Assembly: GCF_023195515.1 (NCBI RefSeq)
Contig: NZ_JALPKR020000002.1
Span: 3,573,001-3,637,000, forward strand
Direction of reading: 5' to 3'
Length of the DNA stretch: 64,000 nt
From: Variovorax sp. S12S4
GTDB lineage: Bacteria; Pseudomonadota; Gammaproteobacteria; Burkholderiales; Burkholderiaceae_C
How positions within the stretch are numbered: position 1 is the stretch's first letter; each line of letters starts with the position of its first letter. Both the position numbers and the translations under genes were made by a program. Below are positions 30,301 through 40,600 of this stretch, in pieces. The notes under the pieces are model-generated. The model was not told where the DNA came from, did no database searches, and worked only from the letters and a program-made list of their open reading frames with translations.

Positions 30301-33300
30301 GCCCGAAGCTGGTGTTCAACTACCCGACGCTGACGCTCGGCGTCGACCAGATGGCCATGGTGCGCTACCGCGTGCGCGTCGGCGTGGGCGCACCCACCAA
30401 CGGAGACGCCATCAACCGTGCGCGTGCCTACTCGGGCCCGATGCAGTCCAACCTCGCGAACTGGACCGTGCGCGTCACGGGCGGCGTGTTCTCGGACGAG
30501 GCCTTCATGTTCGGCAAGGTCTACATGGACTGCAAGGCCGACGGCAAGCAAGAGGGCAGCGACGAGATCGGCGTGCCCGGCGTGCGCCTGTTCATGGAAG
30601 ACGGCACCAACGTCGTCACCGACGTGGAGGGCAAGTGGAGCCTCTACGGACTCAAGCCGCTCACCCACGTGCTGCGCGTGGACCAGACCACGCTGCCGCC
30701 CGGCGCCCGGCTTGAAATACTCGACAACCGCAATGCCGGCAGGCCCGAGAGCCGCTTCGTCGACCTGAAGAAGGGCGAGTTCCACAAGGCCAACTTCATC
30801 ATCGGCAACTGCGACAGCCCGGCAACGCTGGCCGACGTGGTTGCGCGCCGCGCGGCTATCGCCGCCATTCCGGACACCGAGGCCGAAGCCCAGGTGCGCA
30901 TGCGACTGAATCCCGAAGGGCAGATCGTTGCCGTGGGCGACTTGCGCTCGCTGCCCGCCAGCGGCCAGGCGCTCGCGAGCGGCAGCACCGGCTCGACCAT
31001 GACCACCTCCGCACCGCTGATCGCGATGCCCGATGCACCGGCCAATGCCAGCAGCTTCGTCGGTGCCGCGTCGGGCAGCATGAGCGGGACGCTGGGTACC
31101 GCCGCATCGGCCGGATCGGCCTCATCGACGCCCGCCGGCAGCCTGTTCGCATCGCTCAACGGCCTGCCGACCACTGCGCAGGGTGCATCGGCCGCGGGCG
31201 GCACGGCGAGCGGCGTCGGCGCGTTCGCGAGCCGGCCGGTCAACACCTCCGCCGCCATGCTGGAGCCGCGCAGCGCACCGCTGCTGCCCGGGGCAGTGCC
31301 CAGCCCCATCGAGCTGGAGGTGCTGCTGCCGCAGATCGAAAGCAATGCGCTCGGCTTTCTCGGCCTGAAGGACGGCGACACCGTTCCCAGCCAGTCGATC
31401 AACGTGCGCGTCAAAGGCGAGGCTGGCCTGGCGCTGCGCCTCACGGTCAACGGCCAGGCCATCGACGGGCGGCGTGTCGGCAAGAAGACCCAGTTGCCTT
31501 CGAAGAGCATCGGCGCCTGGGAATACATCGGCGTGGTGCTGCAGCCCGGCACCAATCGCCTGCAGCTCGATGCGGTGGACGATTTCGGCAACGTGCGCGG
31601 CAGCGAGCAGATCGGCATCGTCGCGCCCGACAAGCTGGGCGGCATCCAGGTCGACCTGCCCGAAACCGCTTACGCCGATTTGCGCACGCCGGTGGCCGTG
31701 AAGGTTCGGCTGGTCGATGCGGCCGGCGTGCCGGTGACCGCACGCACCCAGCTCACGCTGGAAGCCGACCGTGGCCGCTGGTTCGACGAAGACCTGAACC
31801 CGGCCGAGCCGGGCACCCAGGTGTTCATGGAAGGCGGAGCCGCCGAGTTCCGGCTGCTGCCGCCGGGCGAGGCGGGCGATGCGCGGATTCGCGTGACCGC
31901 CGGCAGCTTCGTCAAGGAAGTGCGGCTCGCGCTGCTGCCCGAGATGCGCCCGATGATCGGCGTCGGCATTGTCGAAGGCGTGCTCGACTTCACCAAGCGC
32001 GGCAGCGTGCCGCTCGGCGCCATGCCGGCGGGCGCGGCCTTCGAGGCCGAGCTGACGGGGTTGACCGACGAGCGCGAGAACCGGCGCGCGGGCGCCCGCG
32101 CCGCCTTCTTCTTCAAGGGCACGGTCAAGGGCGAATACCTGCTCACGGCAGCCTTCGACTCCGACAAGGCGCGCAAGGACCGCCTGTTCCGCGACATCCG
32201 CCCGGACGAGTTCTACCCCGTGTACGGCGACTCGTCCGTCAAGGGCTTCGATGCGCAGAGCACGCAGAAGCTCTACGTGCGCATCGACAAGAACCGTTCG
32301 TTCCTGCTGTACGGCGACTTCACCACCAGCAGCAGCACCGAGGTGCGCAACCTCAGCCAGAGCAATCGCGCGCTCACTGGCCTGAAGCACGTGTACGAGA
32401 CGGCCAACGTGCGCGCCACCAGCTATACGTCCCGCACCGCGCAGACGCAGCAGGTGGAGGAGTTTCGCGCCGTCGGCACCTCCGGCCCCTACTACCTGAG
32501 CGCGACCGGCGGCGAGTTCGTCGACAACAGCGAGCAGATCGAGGTGCTGGTGCGCGACCGCAACCAGCCCGACATCGTGCTGCAGCGCACGGCGGTCACG
32601 CGCTTCGTGGACTACACGGTCGAGCCGCTCACGCGCCGCGTGCTGTTCACGCGCGCCATTGCGTCGGTGGATGCCAATCTCAACCCGCAATCGATCCGCG
32701 TCACCTACGAGGTCGACAGCGGCGGGCCCAAGTTCACCGTGGCCGGCACCGACGTGCAAGTCAAGGTGGGCGAGCGCCTGCAGGTGGGCGTGGTCGCCAG
32801 CACCGACCAGAACCCGGAAAACCACCGCAAGCTGCGCGCGCTCACGGCCGTGGCCCGCATCGGCGACAACACCACGGCCGCGGCCGAACTGGTGCGCACC
32901 GAGTCCGACGAAAAGGGCAAGGGCGAGGGCGGCCGCATCGAAGTGCGCCACCAGGACGAGAAGCTCGCAGTGGTGGCGCTGGCCAGCAAGACCAGCACCG
33001 GCTTCGACAACCCGGGCGCGAGTTTCTCGGCGGGCCGCACCGAGATTTCGGGCCGTGCCGAATACAAGATCGACGACAACACCGCGGCGCGCGCCGAAGT
33101 GCTCTACAGCAAGGACGCACTGCTCCAAGGCGACCGCAAGGGTGCGAGCGCGAGCCTGCGCAAGAAGCTGGACGACAACGTTGTGGCGGAAGTCGGCCTG
33201 CGCCACGGCCAGAGCAACAGCGGCCTGGCCTCGGGGTCCGGCTTCGACTACGGCGAGATCTCCACCTACAACGGCAACCTCGGCAGCCGCGTCGGTGCCG

Positions 33301-34676
33301 GCAACGTCACGGCGCTGGGCGCCGCCGCCACGGCCAACAGCAGCGCCGAAAGCGAAAGCCTCACCACCGTGCGCGCGCGCCTCTCGGCACAGGTGCCGGG
33401 TGTGCCGCTGGCCCAGGTGTTCGTGGAGGGCGAGCAGGACCTGAAGGATTCCGACCGCCGCACGCTGGCCATCGGCGGCAACTACGCGATCACCGACAAG
33501 ACGCGTGCCTATGCGCGCTACGAGCTCATCTCCAGCCTGTATGGCGATGCGCAGCTGGACGCCACGCAGTCCAACAACGTCGGCATCCTCGGCATCGAGA
33601 GCAACTACATGGACGGCGGGCGCATCTACAACGAGTACCGGCTCGCCGACAGCGTTGATGGCCGCAGCGCGCAGGCAGCCATGGGCGTGCGCAACACCTT
33701 CAAGCTCACCGACCGCTTCAGCCTGACCGGCGGCCTGGAGCACACCCGCCAGATGGGCGGCTACACCAACAGCGCCAACAGCGGCACCGGCTATGCGGGC
33801 GGGCTGGGCGAATCCACCGCCGTCACGGCCGGCGTCGAATACCTGACGGACAGCTACAAGCTCAGCGGCATTCTCGAAGGCCGCAAGGGCGACGACGCGA
33901 ACACGCGCCTCTTCAGCGCCGGCTTCGGCTACAAGATCAGCCCCGCGTGGAGCCTGCTGGCGCGCAGCGTGGTGAGCGACAGCGAAGGGCAGGGCACGAA
34001 CAGCGGCAACGAGCGCCACCTGCAGCGCCATCAGATCGGCTTGGCCTACCGCCCGGTGGACAGCGACACCTGGAATGCGCTGATGCGCTACGAGCGCCGC
34101 TCGGAACGCATCGTGGGCAACGGCAACGCCGCCGGCGCGCTGACAGGCGGCAGCGCCTTCGGCAGCGGGTTCGGCAACGCCACCCTGCCGGGCAGCACCA
34201 GTGCGGACATTCTCTCGGCGCACCTGAACTACAACCCGCAGCGCGGCAGCGTGCTGAGCGCGCGCTACGCGGGAAAGATCTCGCGCTCCGACGACGGCTT
34301 TTTGGCCAGCACCTACTGGGCGCACCTGCTGCACGCGCGCTACACCCGCGACCTCAACAAGGACTGGGACTTCGGCATCCAGGCCGGCCTGCTCTACGGC
34401 AAGGGCGGCTCGCTGCAGAAGACCGCGGGCGTGGAGCTGGGCTACCAGATGGCGAAGGACCTGTGGATTTCCGCCGGCTACAACTTCGTCGGCCTGCACG
34501 ACCGCGACCTCACGGCCAACGAATACACCAGCAAGGGTGCGTACATCCGGCTGCGCTTCAAGTTCGATGAAACGGGGCTCGGCTTTCCGTCGGCCGGTGC
34601 CGCTGTTGCTCCGCCGGCATCGGCGCCTGCATCGGTGCCCGCATCTCCAGAAGAAAAAACCAGTTCAGAAAAATGA
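27387..34676 (+). CDS. Giant outer-membrane protein: DUF11 and SdrB-like repeats plus C-terminal beta-barrel
   Basis: About 2429 aa. Start: TTG 27387 lies 8 bases after GGAG; ATG 27402 is an alternative five codons on. Parts in order: signal peptide (ATLAIGLALLLALLLTLFLA, ending ATVHAAP); several DUF11-like Ig repeats (nt ~27510-30500); an SdrD-B-like domain (nt ~30500-30810; GKVYMDCKADGKQEGSDE, GVPGVRLFMEDG, TDVEGKWSLYGL); a Ser/Ala/Gly low-complexity linker (~30900-31290); further Ig-like segments (~31330-31950); and from ~32050 alternating-hydrophobicity strands of an outer-membrane barrel (FYPVYGDSSVKGFD, YVRIDKNRSFLLYGDF, later many YELISSLYGD-type strands) to RLRFKFDETGLGF. A short Pro/Ala/Glu tail follows. 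Likely anchors the cluster's proteins at the surface; unproven. Confidence 0.8.
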   Translation: MSDSLMGCRSQRWRQAGATLAIGLALLLALLLTLFLASATVHAAPAPGGSVIRNVAKASYVPAGFAQTETSSSNSVVANVLAVEALVLTQDQAVNRPPATVVTLNHLLTNTGNVPSSYVLGFANNVGGCAADTLDLSTLRVVRDINNNGVADPGDPVLPLGAPGALALRPGETASLLVQGTVPATGAGVACAALTATTALQNLSATNRDTVTVGDMAVISITKSASYPGVIVPGQTRIDFSVSGTNIGARDAQPANVAAPTGTPVLVNGAPTSLVLVRDLVPAGTQYIAGTLQSTAAGAVRLFRMPGDPAFSYRTADDAAAVEVAIGVPAAVARNASIAMQFAVIVRADQTGDIRNTAQSYYNDGTAPVVSPSNTVLITTSQSRIGVAKTASTPRANRGADGLLDGTATVRFSVDVRNYGAVWLYGVQATDLLEGSGASQFGSYTSAAVPGANQYTVVPGSIAIAGNQGNGTSGTVAAANNSFTGTAAAQNLLAPGAVLPVGAQVTVQFDVRINVNGRTGMLFNSVRAQGALAPGGAPVAFDDSVDGTSPDPDGDGNPNNNTAPTPVSLQLPSLSLAKSASLPRRVAQGVYEIDYRLLVTNTGVAPAPHVRVIDNLNCTFDMDKPEGPVASWELVGAPKVRSGLLNPAGSFTGRAACDREALASADAFRLPTEAVLSLTDGSRGLEPGQSEEIGFTVRLTQKPGAGDRRVAINNKAWAAAFDQNTINVTPAMLVAATANSVQSLLADPAGTVYNAVTRAPVPGAVVTFTRQSCSSGSVTPMTAAEIYGGSSDTYTFNADGSVSMTTGADGSYQFYLQSPPATGLCTYSLHVVPPAGSGYVYPSQLIPVTAGTFGSCGPVVPGALPPKGAEPTTHYFSVTSGFNASNEACDVVHNHIPLDPGNVLGLVLRKEGSKRQVEFGDFLDYALAVTNKTGTPVTGISISDSLPPGFAYVSNSARLNGAATANPVGGAGPKLVFNYPTLTLGVDQMAMVRYRVRVGVGAPTNGDAINRARAYSGPMQSNLANWTVRVTGGVFSDEAFMFGKVYMDCKADGKQEGSDEIGVPGVRLFMEDGTNVVTDVEGKWSLYGLKPLTHVLRVDQTTLPPGARLEILDNRNAGRPESRFVDLKKGEFHKANFIIGNCDSPATLADVVARRAAIAAIPDTEAEAQVRMRLNPEGQIVAVGDLRSLPASGQALASGSTGSTMTTSAPLIAMPDAPANASSFVGAASGSMSGTLGTAASAGSASSTPAGSLFASLNGLPTTAQGASAAGGTASGVGAFASRPVNTSAAMLEPRSAPLLPGAVPSPIELEVLLPQIESNALGFLGLKDGDTVPSQSINVRVKGEAGLALRLTVNGQAIDGRRVGKKTQLPSKSIGAWEYIGVVLQPGTNRLQLDAVDDFGNVRGSEQIGIVAPDKLGGIQVDLPETAYADLRTPVAVKVRLVDAAGVPVTARTQLTLEADRGRWFDEDLNPAEPGTQVFMEGGAAEFRLLPPGEAGDARIRVTAGSFVKEVRLALLPEMRPMIGVGIVEGVLDFTKRGSVPLGAMPAGAAFEAELTGLTDERENRRAGARAAFFFKGTVKGEYLLTAAFDSDKARKDRLFRDIRPDEFYPVYGDSSVKGFDAQSTQKLYVRIDKNRSFLLYGDFTTSSSTEVRNLSQSNRALTGLKHVYETANVRATSYTSRTAQTQQVEEFRAVGTSGPYYLSATGGEFVDNSEQIEVLVRDRNQPDIVLQRTAVTRFVDYTVEPLTRRVLFTRAIASVDANLNPQSIRVTYEVDSGGPKFTVAGTDVQVKVGERLQVGVVASTDQNPENHRKLRALTAVARIGDNTTAAAELVRTESDEKGKGEGGRIEVRHQDEKLAVVALASKTSTGFDNPGASFSAGRTEISGRAEYKIDDNTAARAEVLYSKDALLQGDRKGASASLRKKLDDNVVAEVGLRHGQSNSGLASGSGFDYGEISTYNGNLGSRVGAGNVTALGAAATANSSAESESLTTVRARLSAQVPGVPLAQVFVEGEQDLKDSDRRTLAIGGNYAITDKTRAYARYELISSLYGDAQLDATQSNNVGILGIESNYMDGGRIYNEYRLADSVDGRSAQAAMGVRNTFKLTDRFSLTGGLEHTRQMGGYTNSANSGTGYAGGLGESTAVTAGVEYLTDSYKLSGILEGRKGDDANTRLFSAGFGYKISPAWSLLARSVVSDSEGQGTNSGNERHLQRHQIGLAYRPVDSDTWNALMRYERRSERIVGNGNAAGALTGGSAFGSGFGNATLPGSTSADILSAHLNYNPQRGSVLSARYAGKISRSDDGFLASTYWAHLLHARYTRDLNKDWDFGIQAGLLYGKGGSLQKTAGVELGYQMAKDLWISAGYNFVGLHDRDLTANEYTSKGAYIRLRFKFDETGLGFPSAGAAVAPPASAPASVPASPEEKTSSEK

Positions 34677-37600
34677 ACATGCAAAGACTCAAGAACACGC
34701 TGGGCTCCATCGCGGGCACGGCACGGTGGTGGCTCCTGTGCGCGGCGTGGCTCGCGGCCGTGCCGCTTTCCGGGCATGCGCAGCAGGTGCTCAGGCCGCA
34801 GACCGGCACGCTGATCAACGGCACGGTCGTGGGCGTCAACGCCGGCGGATCATGGCGAACCTCCTGCATCACCGGTTTTCCAACTGGCCTGACGATGTGG
34901 GAGCGCTATCACGGCGCCACGGTCAACGGAACTTTTGCCAATCTCACCGGTGGCTTGCGCGCGTACGAACTGCGCTGCTCTCCGTTCACGGTGACCGAAG
35001 GAGCGGCCGCCGCGACCATCACCTGGGGCGCGGCGGCCCAGCGTGGGGTTGCAGGCCGTCCCATCGACGGCATGACGCGGCGCGGGCCGCAGGCCTGCCC
35101 GGCCGGCACGGTGATCGCGGTGCTCGGCGGCGTCGACCGCATGTTCAATGGCGGGTCGGGCAACATCTACCCGACGCAGATCACCTTCACCTGCCGGCCG
35201 GTCTCGGTGGTGGCGGGCGACTGGTTCCGCGTGGCGGCCACCGGGGGCGCGAGCTACACGCTGGGCATCACGACCAACGACGGCGGCACCGGGCCCGGCT
35301 CGGCGGTGCCTGGCCCCGTTCGCGCCCCGCGCACCGTTTGCGCATATTCGGCCACCAACACCTGCAACGGCCTGGAAGACCTTGGCGGCGGGGAGCTGAT
35401 CGACGGCTTCTCCGGCGTGCGAAGCGAGTTTCCGGACGCGCGCGTGTCGCAGCGCATCAGCTTCGTCAACTACGCATGGAGCCAGGCGCTCGGCCCCAGC
35501 ACGAACACGGCCACCTGGCGCCCGACCGCGGGGCGTTTGCCGTTCTATCCGCCGACCGTCGCCAACAACATCGCCCGCTACCAGGACAATTACGAGAGCT
35601 ATGCATCGGCAGGCACCAGCTACAGCGGCGGTGCCGTGGCGCCCAGCGGGGTCAGCGCCTACAACTTCGTCAGGACCGGCACCTGCACCACCTCGCACAC
35701 GCTCGCCACGCAGGAGGACTACACCTGCACGAACATCATCACCGGCCGGCCCGATCTGCAGGTGCGAGTCACCGTGCCGCCGGACGCCTGGACCAGCCAC
35801 GGGCAGGAACGCAACGTCAGGCTCACGGCCAAGAACTTCGGCCCGGGCCGCACCACGGCCACCGACAACTCGACCGCGATGCTGGTCCTTCCCGCCGGAT
35901 GGAACACCGGCACCTTGCCCGCCAACTGCGCAAAGGCCGGCTCGCCGGTGGCGGTGACCTGCCAGCTCAACCCCACGCCGCTCGCAGGTTCGAGCGGACC
36001 GGGCATGACGGACGGCGGCGAAGTCAGCTTCGACATTCCCGTGTTTCCCCAGCCGACCGTGGCGGCGGGCAGCTACCCGGTCGTCAATGGCGCCCGGGTT
36101 TGCGTCCAGGCGGCATCGCCGGGCAACCCGCACTACTGCACGGTGCCCAACGATGCGACCGTGAACAACGACGACGGCATTGCGGTGGATGAAACCGACA
36201 CCATCGTCCTTGCCTATCTCACGCCGCCGCTGATGCCGCCGCGCGTCACGACCACCGTGGTATCGAACGGCGGCGTGGGTTCCTTCGCGTTCACCGGCAC
36301 CAACGATGCGGCGCCTGTCAGCCCCATCGTCACGACGGTGGCCGGCCAGGGTGAATCGGGGCCTACCAGGGAACTGGCGGTCACGCGGAGCGCAACGTTC
36401 CTGCAGCAGGCCGTACCGCCCGCTGGCTTTGCGCTGCGCGCCATGTCGTGTACCGGCATGGCCCCGGGCGGCACTGCAACCTACGACCTCGCGCTGCGGC
36501 GCGTGACACTGGATGCGGCCGCCACCGACTACGGCGCCAACATCGCCTGTACCTTCACCAACACCCGCGTGGTCGTGACCGTCAGCAAGGTGACCGAGGG
36601 CGGAACGGGCAGCTTCTCCTTCACCGGCTCCAACGGCTTCGCCGCGCAGAGCATCACCACCTCCGCGGCCAACACGCCGGAGGAGGGCGATCCATCGGGC
36701 CTGACCACCGTGGGCGCCGCGACCACCATCACCGAAGGCGTGCCGCCTGTCGGCTGGCGGCTCAAGGGCATTGCCTGCACGGGCATGGGAGCGGGCGGCA
36801 CGGCCACCGTCAATCTTGCGGCACGTGCCGTCACGCTGAACGCGGCGGCCACGGCAGCCGGCAGCAACATTGCGTGTACCTTCACCAACACCAAGCTGCC
36901 GACGATGACGGTCAGCAAGGTGTCCATCGGCGGCACGGACAGCTTTGCCTTCACCGGCACCAACGGCTTCACCGCCACCAACGTGACGACGGAAGACGAC
37001 GGCGTTGCCATTGCCGCAGCGGAACAGGTGCTCACGGCCGCGAACACCGCCACCAGCATCACCGAAAGCGTGCCGCCGCCGCCCTATGCCTTGACCGGCA
37101 TCAGCTGCACCGGCATGGGCCCGGGAGGCACCGCCACGCCGAACCTGGCCACGCGCACCATCGCGCTGAACGCCGCGGCCACCGCACCGGGCAGCGACAT
37201 CAACTGCACGTTCACCAACACGGTCCAGCCGCAGCTCAAGCTGGTGAAGACCGCCGGCGCCTCGAGCTTCGCGGTAGGTGTGCCGTCGAGCTACACGCTC
37301 ACGCTGAACAACATCGGCCCGGTGCCAACCTCCGCTCCGGCGACGATCAGCGACACCGTGCCCGCCACGCTGACGCTCGGCACCATGCCCGCCGGCTGCA
37401 GTGCAAGCGGGCAGGTCGTGAGCTGCACCGTGCCTGCGGGGCTCGCCGGCACCACCGGCACTGCGGCCTTCGTCATTCCGGTCACGCCCTTGCCGGGCGC
37501 CTCGCCGAGCGTGGCCAACACCGCGACGGCCACCGGCGGTGGCGACCCGTTGTGCAATGCCACGGGCAACTGCACGAGCAGCGTGACCACGCCGGTGCTG

Positions 37601-40600
37601 GGCGAACCCCGCATCACCCTGCGAAAGACCAAGACCAATGTCACCGGCACCCACACCTTCGGCTTCACGCTGACCGGGGTTACCAACCCGACGGACAGCA
37701 TCGCGGTGACCGCGCTGGCCACGCCGCAGCCCTCCGCCACGGTGCACGTGGGCAAGCCGGGCGTCGAGGCGACCGTGCAGGAGTCGAGCGTGCCCGCGGG
37801 CTGGCCGGCCAACCCGGTGTCGGTGTCCTGCCTGGACTCCGCAGCCGCCACGAGCGGCAACCCGACCACGCAGCTGGCCATACTCAACGGCAACACCGCA
37901 ACCCTGCCCGCGAGCGTGATGCGGCCCGCGGCGGCCATTACCTGTACCTTCACCAACACGGCCACTGCGCGCATCGCGGTGGACAAGACCGCTTCCGCGA
38001 CCGCGGGAGCCGGCGGCAGCATCGTCTACGGCCTGAGCTTTGCCAACACCGGCCCGGTGGCCACCGGCACCACGCTGGTGGTGAGCGAACAATTGCCGCC
38101 CGGCGTGGTGGCCAATTCGGTGGTACCCGGCACCGGCGTCACCTCGGTGAGCTGCGGCACGCTGCCGAGCGCTCCCGGTGCGCTGCTCAACTGCACCATG
38201 ACGCTGCCCGCGGGCGGCATTCCGGCAACCACCGGTGTGCGCGGCTTCACCCTCAACGCGACCGCGCCCATCGTTGCGACAGGTACCGTGCTGACCAACT
38301 ACGCCAGCACCAACGTGAACGGCGCGGGCTTGCCGGTTACGGCAGCCGGCCCCGGTTGCGTCTCGAGCGGAACGGTGAGCTGCGACAACGCGCAGACCGC
38401 CATCGTGGTCGGCCCCGCGGCCGGCAGCCAGTCGGGTGTGCGCGTCGTCACCGACAACCAGCTGGCCAACGGCACCGCGCAGGACGTGCTCGAAGCGTTC
38501 ATCCGCGACGAGTCCGGCAATCCGGTCCAGGCCGGCACGGTGGTGACCTTCGGCGCCACGCCGAACGTCGCCTTCAACGGCGGCGCTGTCGGCGCGGCCG
38601 GAAGCTGCACCACCACGGCGGCGGGCCTTTGCCAGGTGAGGGCAACCAGCACCGTGGCCGCGGTCTACAGCACCACGCAGGTCACGGTGGGCGGCGCCGT
38701 CCTGAGCGGCAACTTCAGCGTCGGCGAAGACAGCTACCTGCCGAGCCCGCAGCCCTACCGGTTCGGCAGCCGGCCGACCGTGACCATCCGCAAGACCTCG
38801 CTCGGCGGAGTTGGCACCTTCAGCTTCACCGGAAGCAACGGCCTGGTGGCACGCAACATCACAACCACCGTGGCCGGCACACCGGTCGCGACGGCGGTGC
38901 AGACGCTCACAGCGGCGAATATCGCCACCACCATCACCGAAGGCGCACCGCTGGCCGGCTATGCGCTGATCGATGCCTCGTGCACGGGCCTTGGCGCCGG
39001 CGGATCGGCCTCGCGCAACGGGCGCGTGCTCACGCTCGACGCGGCGGCCACCGCGCCCGGCAGCAACATCGTCTGTACCTTTACCAACGCATTCGACGCG
39101 AACCCGCCGCCGCCGCCCGTTGCGCCGACAGTGATGTGCTCGACCAACGCCGCGGTGTTCAACACCGGCTTCGACGGCCCCGTCGGCCCGCCGCTGACCA
39201 CCGGGCGCGATCCGGTGTGGGAGTCGGGCGTTGGGACCGCCACCGGCGGGCCCGGCAGCGTTGCCACCTGGGCGCGTTCGTATATCGGGAACAAGGCGCC
39301 GGCCAGCTGGATCGCGTCTCCTTTCGGCAACGCGAACTGGATCTCGCAGTACCCGACGACGCATACAGGCAGTGTCGACGTCTACCACCGGTTCACCTTC
39401 AACATGGCGCCGTCGGTCAATCCGGCGAGCTTCGCGCTGAAGCTGGACTTCTATTCCGACAACTCGGTCGCGGGCGTCTACATCAACGGGGTGCTGCAGA
39501 GCCTGCCGGGCGTGCCGCAGGGCGGCGCCACGCCCTACACCTACGGAGGTTTCCAGGCAGGCACGGGAGCCAGCACCACGCTGGCCAACAACTGGCAGTC
39601 GGGTTCGAACACGGTGGTCGTCCACGTCAAGAGCGGCGCCCCCGCGCAGGGCTTCCTGGCCCAGGCCACCACCAGCGCGCTGTGCGCGCCCGCGACGGTC
39701 AACCTGCAGAAGAACACCCTCAACGGCGCCGGCGGTCCCTTCACCTTCAACCTGACCAACACCACGCAGGCCAGCGGCACGGTCAGCACCGTTGCCGCCG
39801 GTACGCCGGCGCAGGTGGACGGCAACACGGCCGCGGCGGGCGTGCAGACCTTCAGCGCCAGTGCGAGCAACAGGGTCATCAGCATCACCGAACCCGCGGT
39901 GCCCGGCTGGCATCTGACCGGTGCAAGCTGCACCGACGCGGGAGCACCGGTCGGCAGCCTCGGCACCGGCGCGAGCGGGCGCACCTACACCATTCCCGCG
40001 ACCAGCGTGCAGTTGGGCAAGTCGCTGCAATGCGTGTTCACGAATTCCGCCTCGGCCACGGTGACCATCCGCAAGGTGTCCCTTGGCGCGACCGGAACCT
40101 TCGGCTTCAGCGGAAGCAACGGCCTCGCGGCGCAGAGCCTCACGACCACCGCACTCGGCACGCCGGTGGCCGGCGCCATCCAGACCGTGGCGGTGCCGAG
40201 CACGGTGACGACCATCACCGAAGACCCGCTGCCCACCGACTACGCGCTGACCGGCGTCAGCTGTACCGGCCTGGGCGCGGGCGGCACCGCCACGCCCGAC
40301 CTACCGAACCGCAGGGTGACGCTGGATGCGGCCGCCACGGCGCCAGGCAGCAACATTGCGTGTACCTTCACCAACAACTACACGCCGCCGTATCCACGGG
40401 TGCAGATCGTCAAGACCACCATCGGCGGCAGCGGCAGCAACCTGTTCCGCTTTGCGCTCAGCGGCCTTTCGGTGGCAAGCGACAGCATCACCGTGGTGGG
40501 TGACGACAGCGTGGAGGGCGCAGCCAATATCACCGGCACGGCCGGAGTCGGCGTCACGATCAGCGAAACCTCGCCTCAGGGCTGGCCGGCCAACCCGGTG

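Noticed and set aside
34850..40030. A 1726-codon open frame antisense to the giant CnaB-repeat protein
   Set aside because: Repeated Ala/Gly/Thr codons in the sense gene leave few stops on the other strand. No signal peptide, domain or ribosome site supports it.
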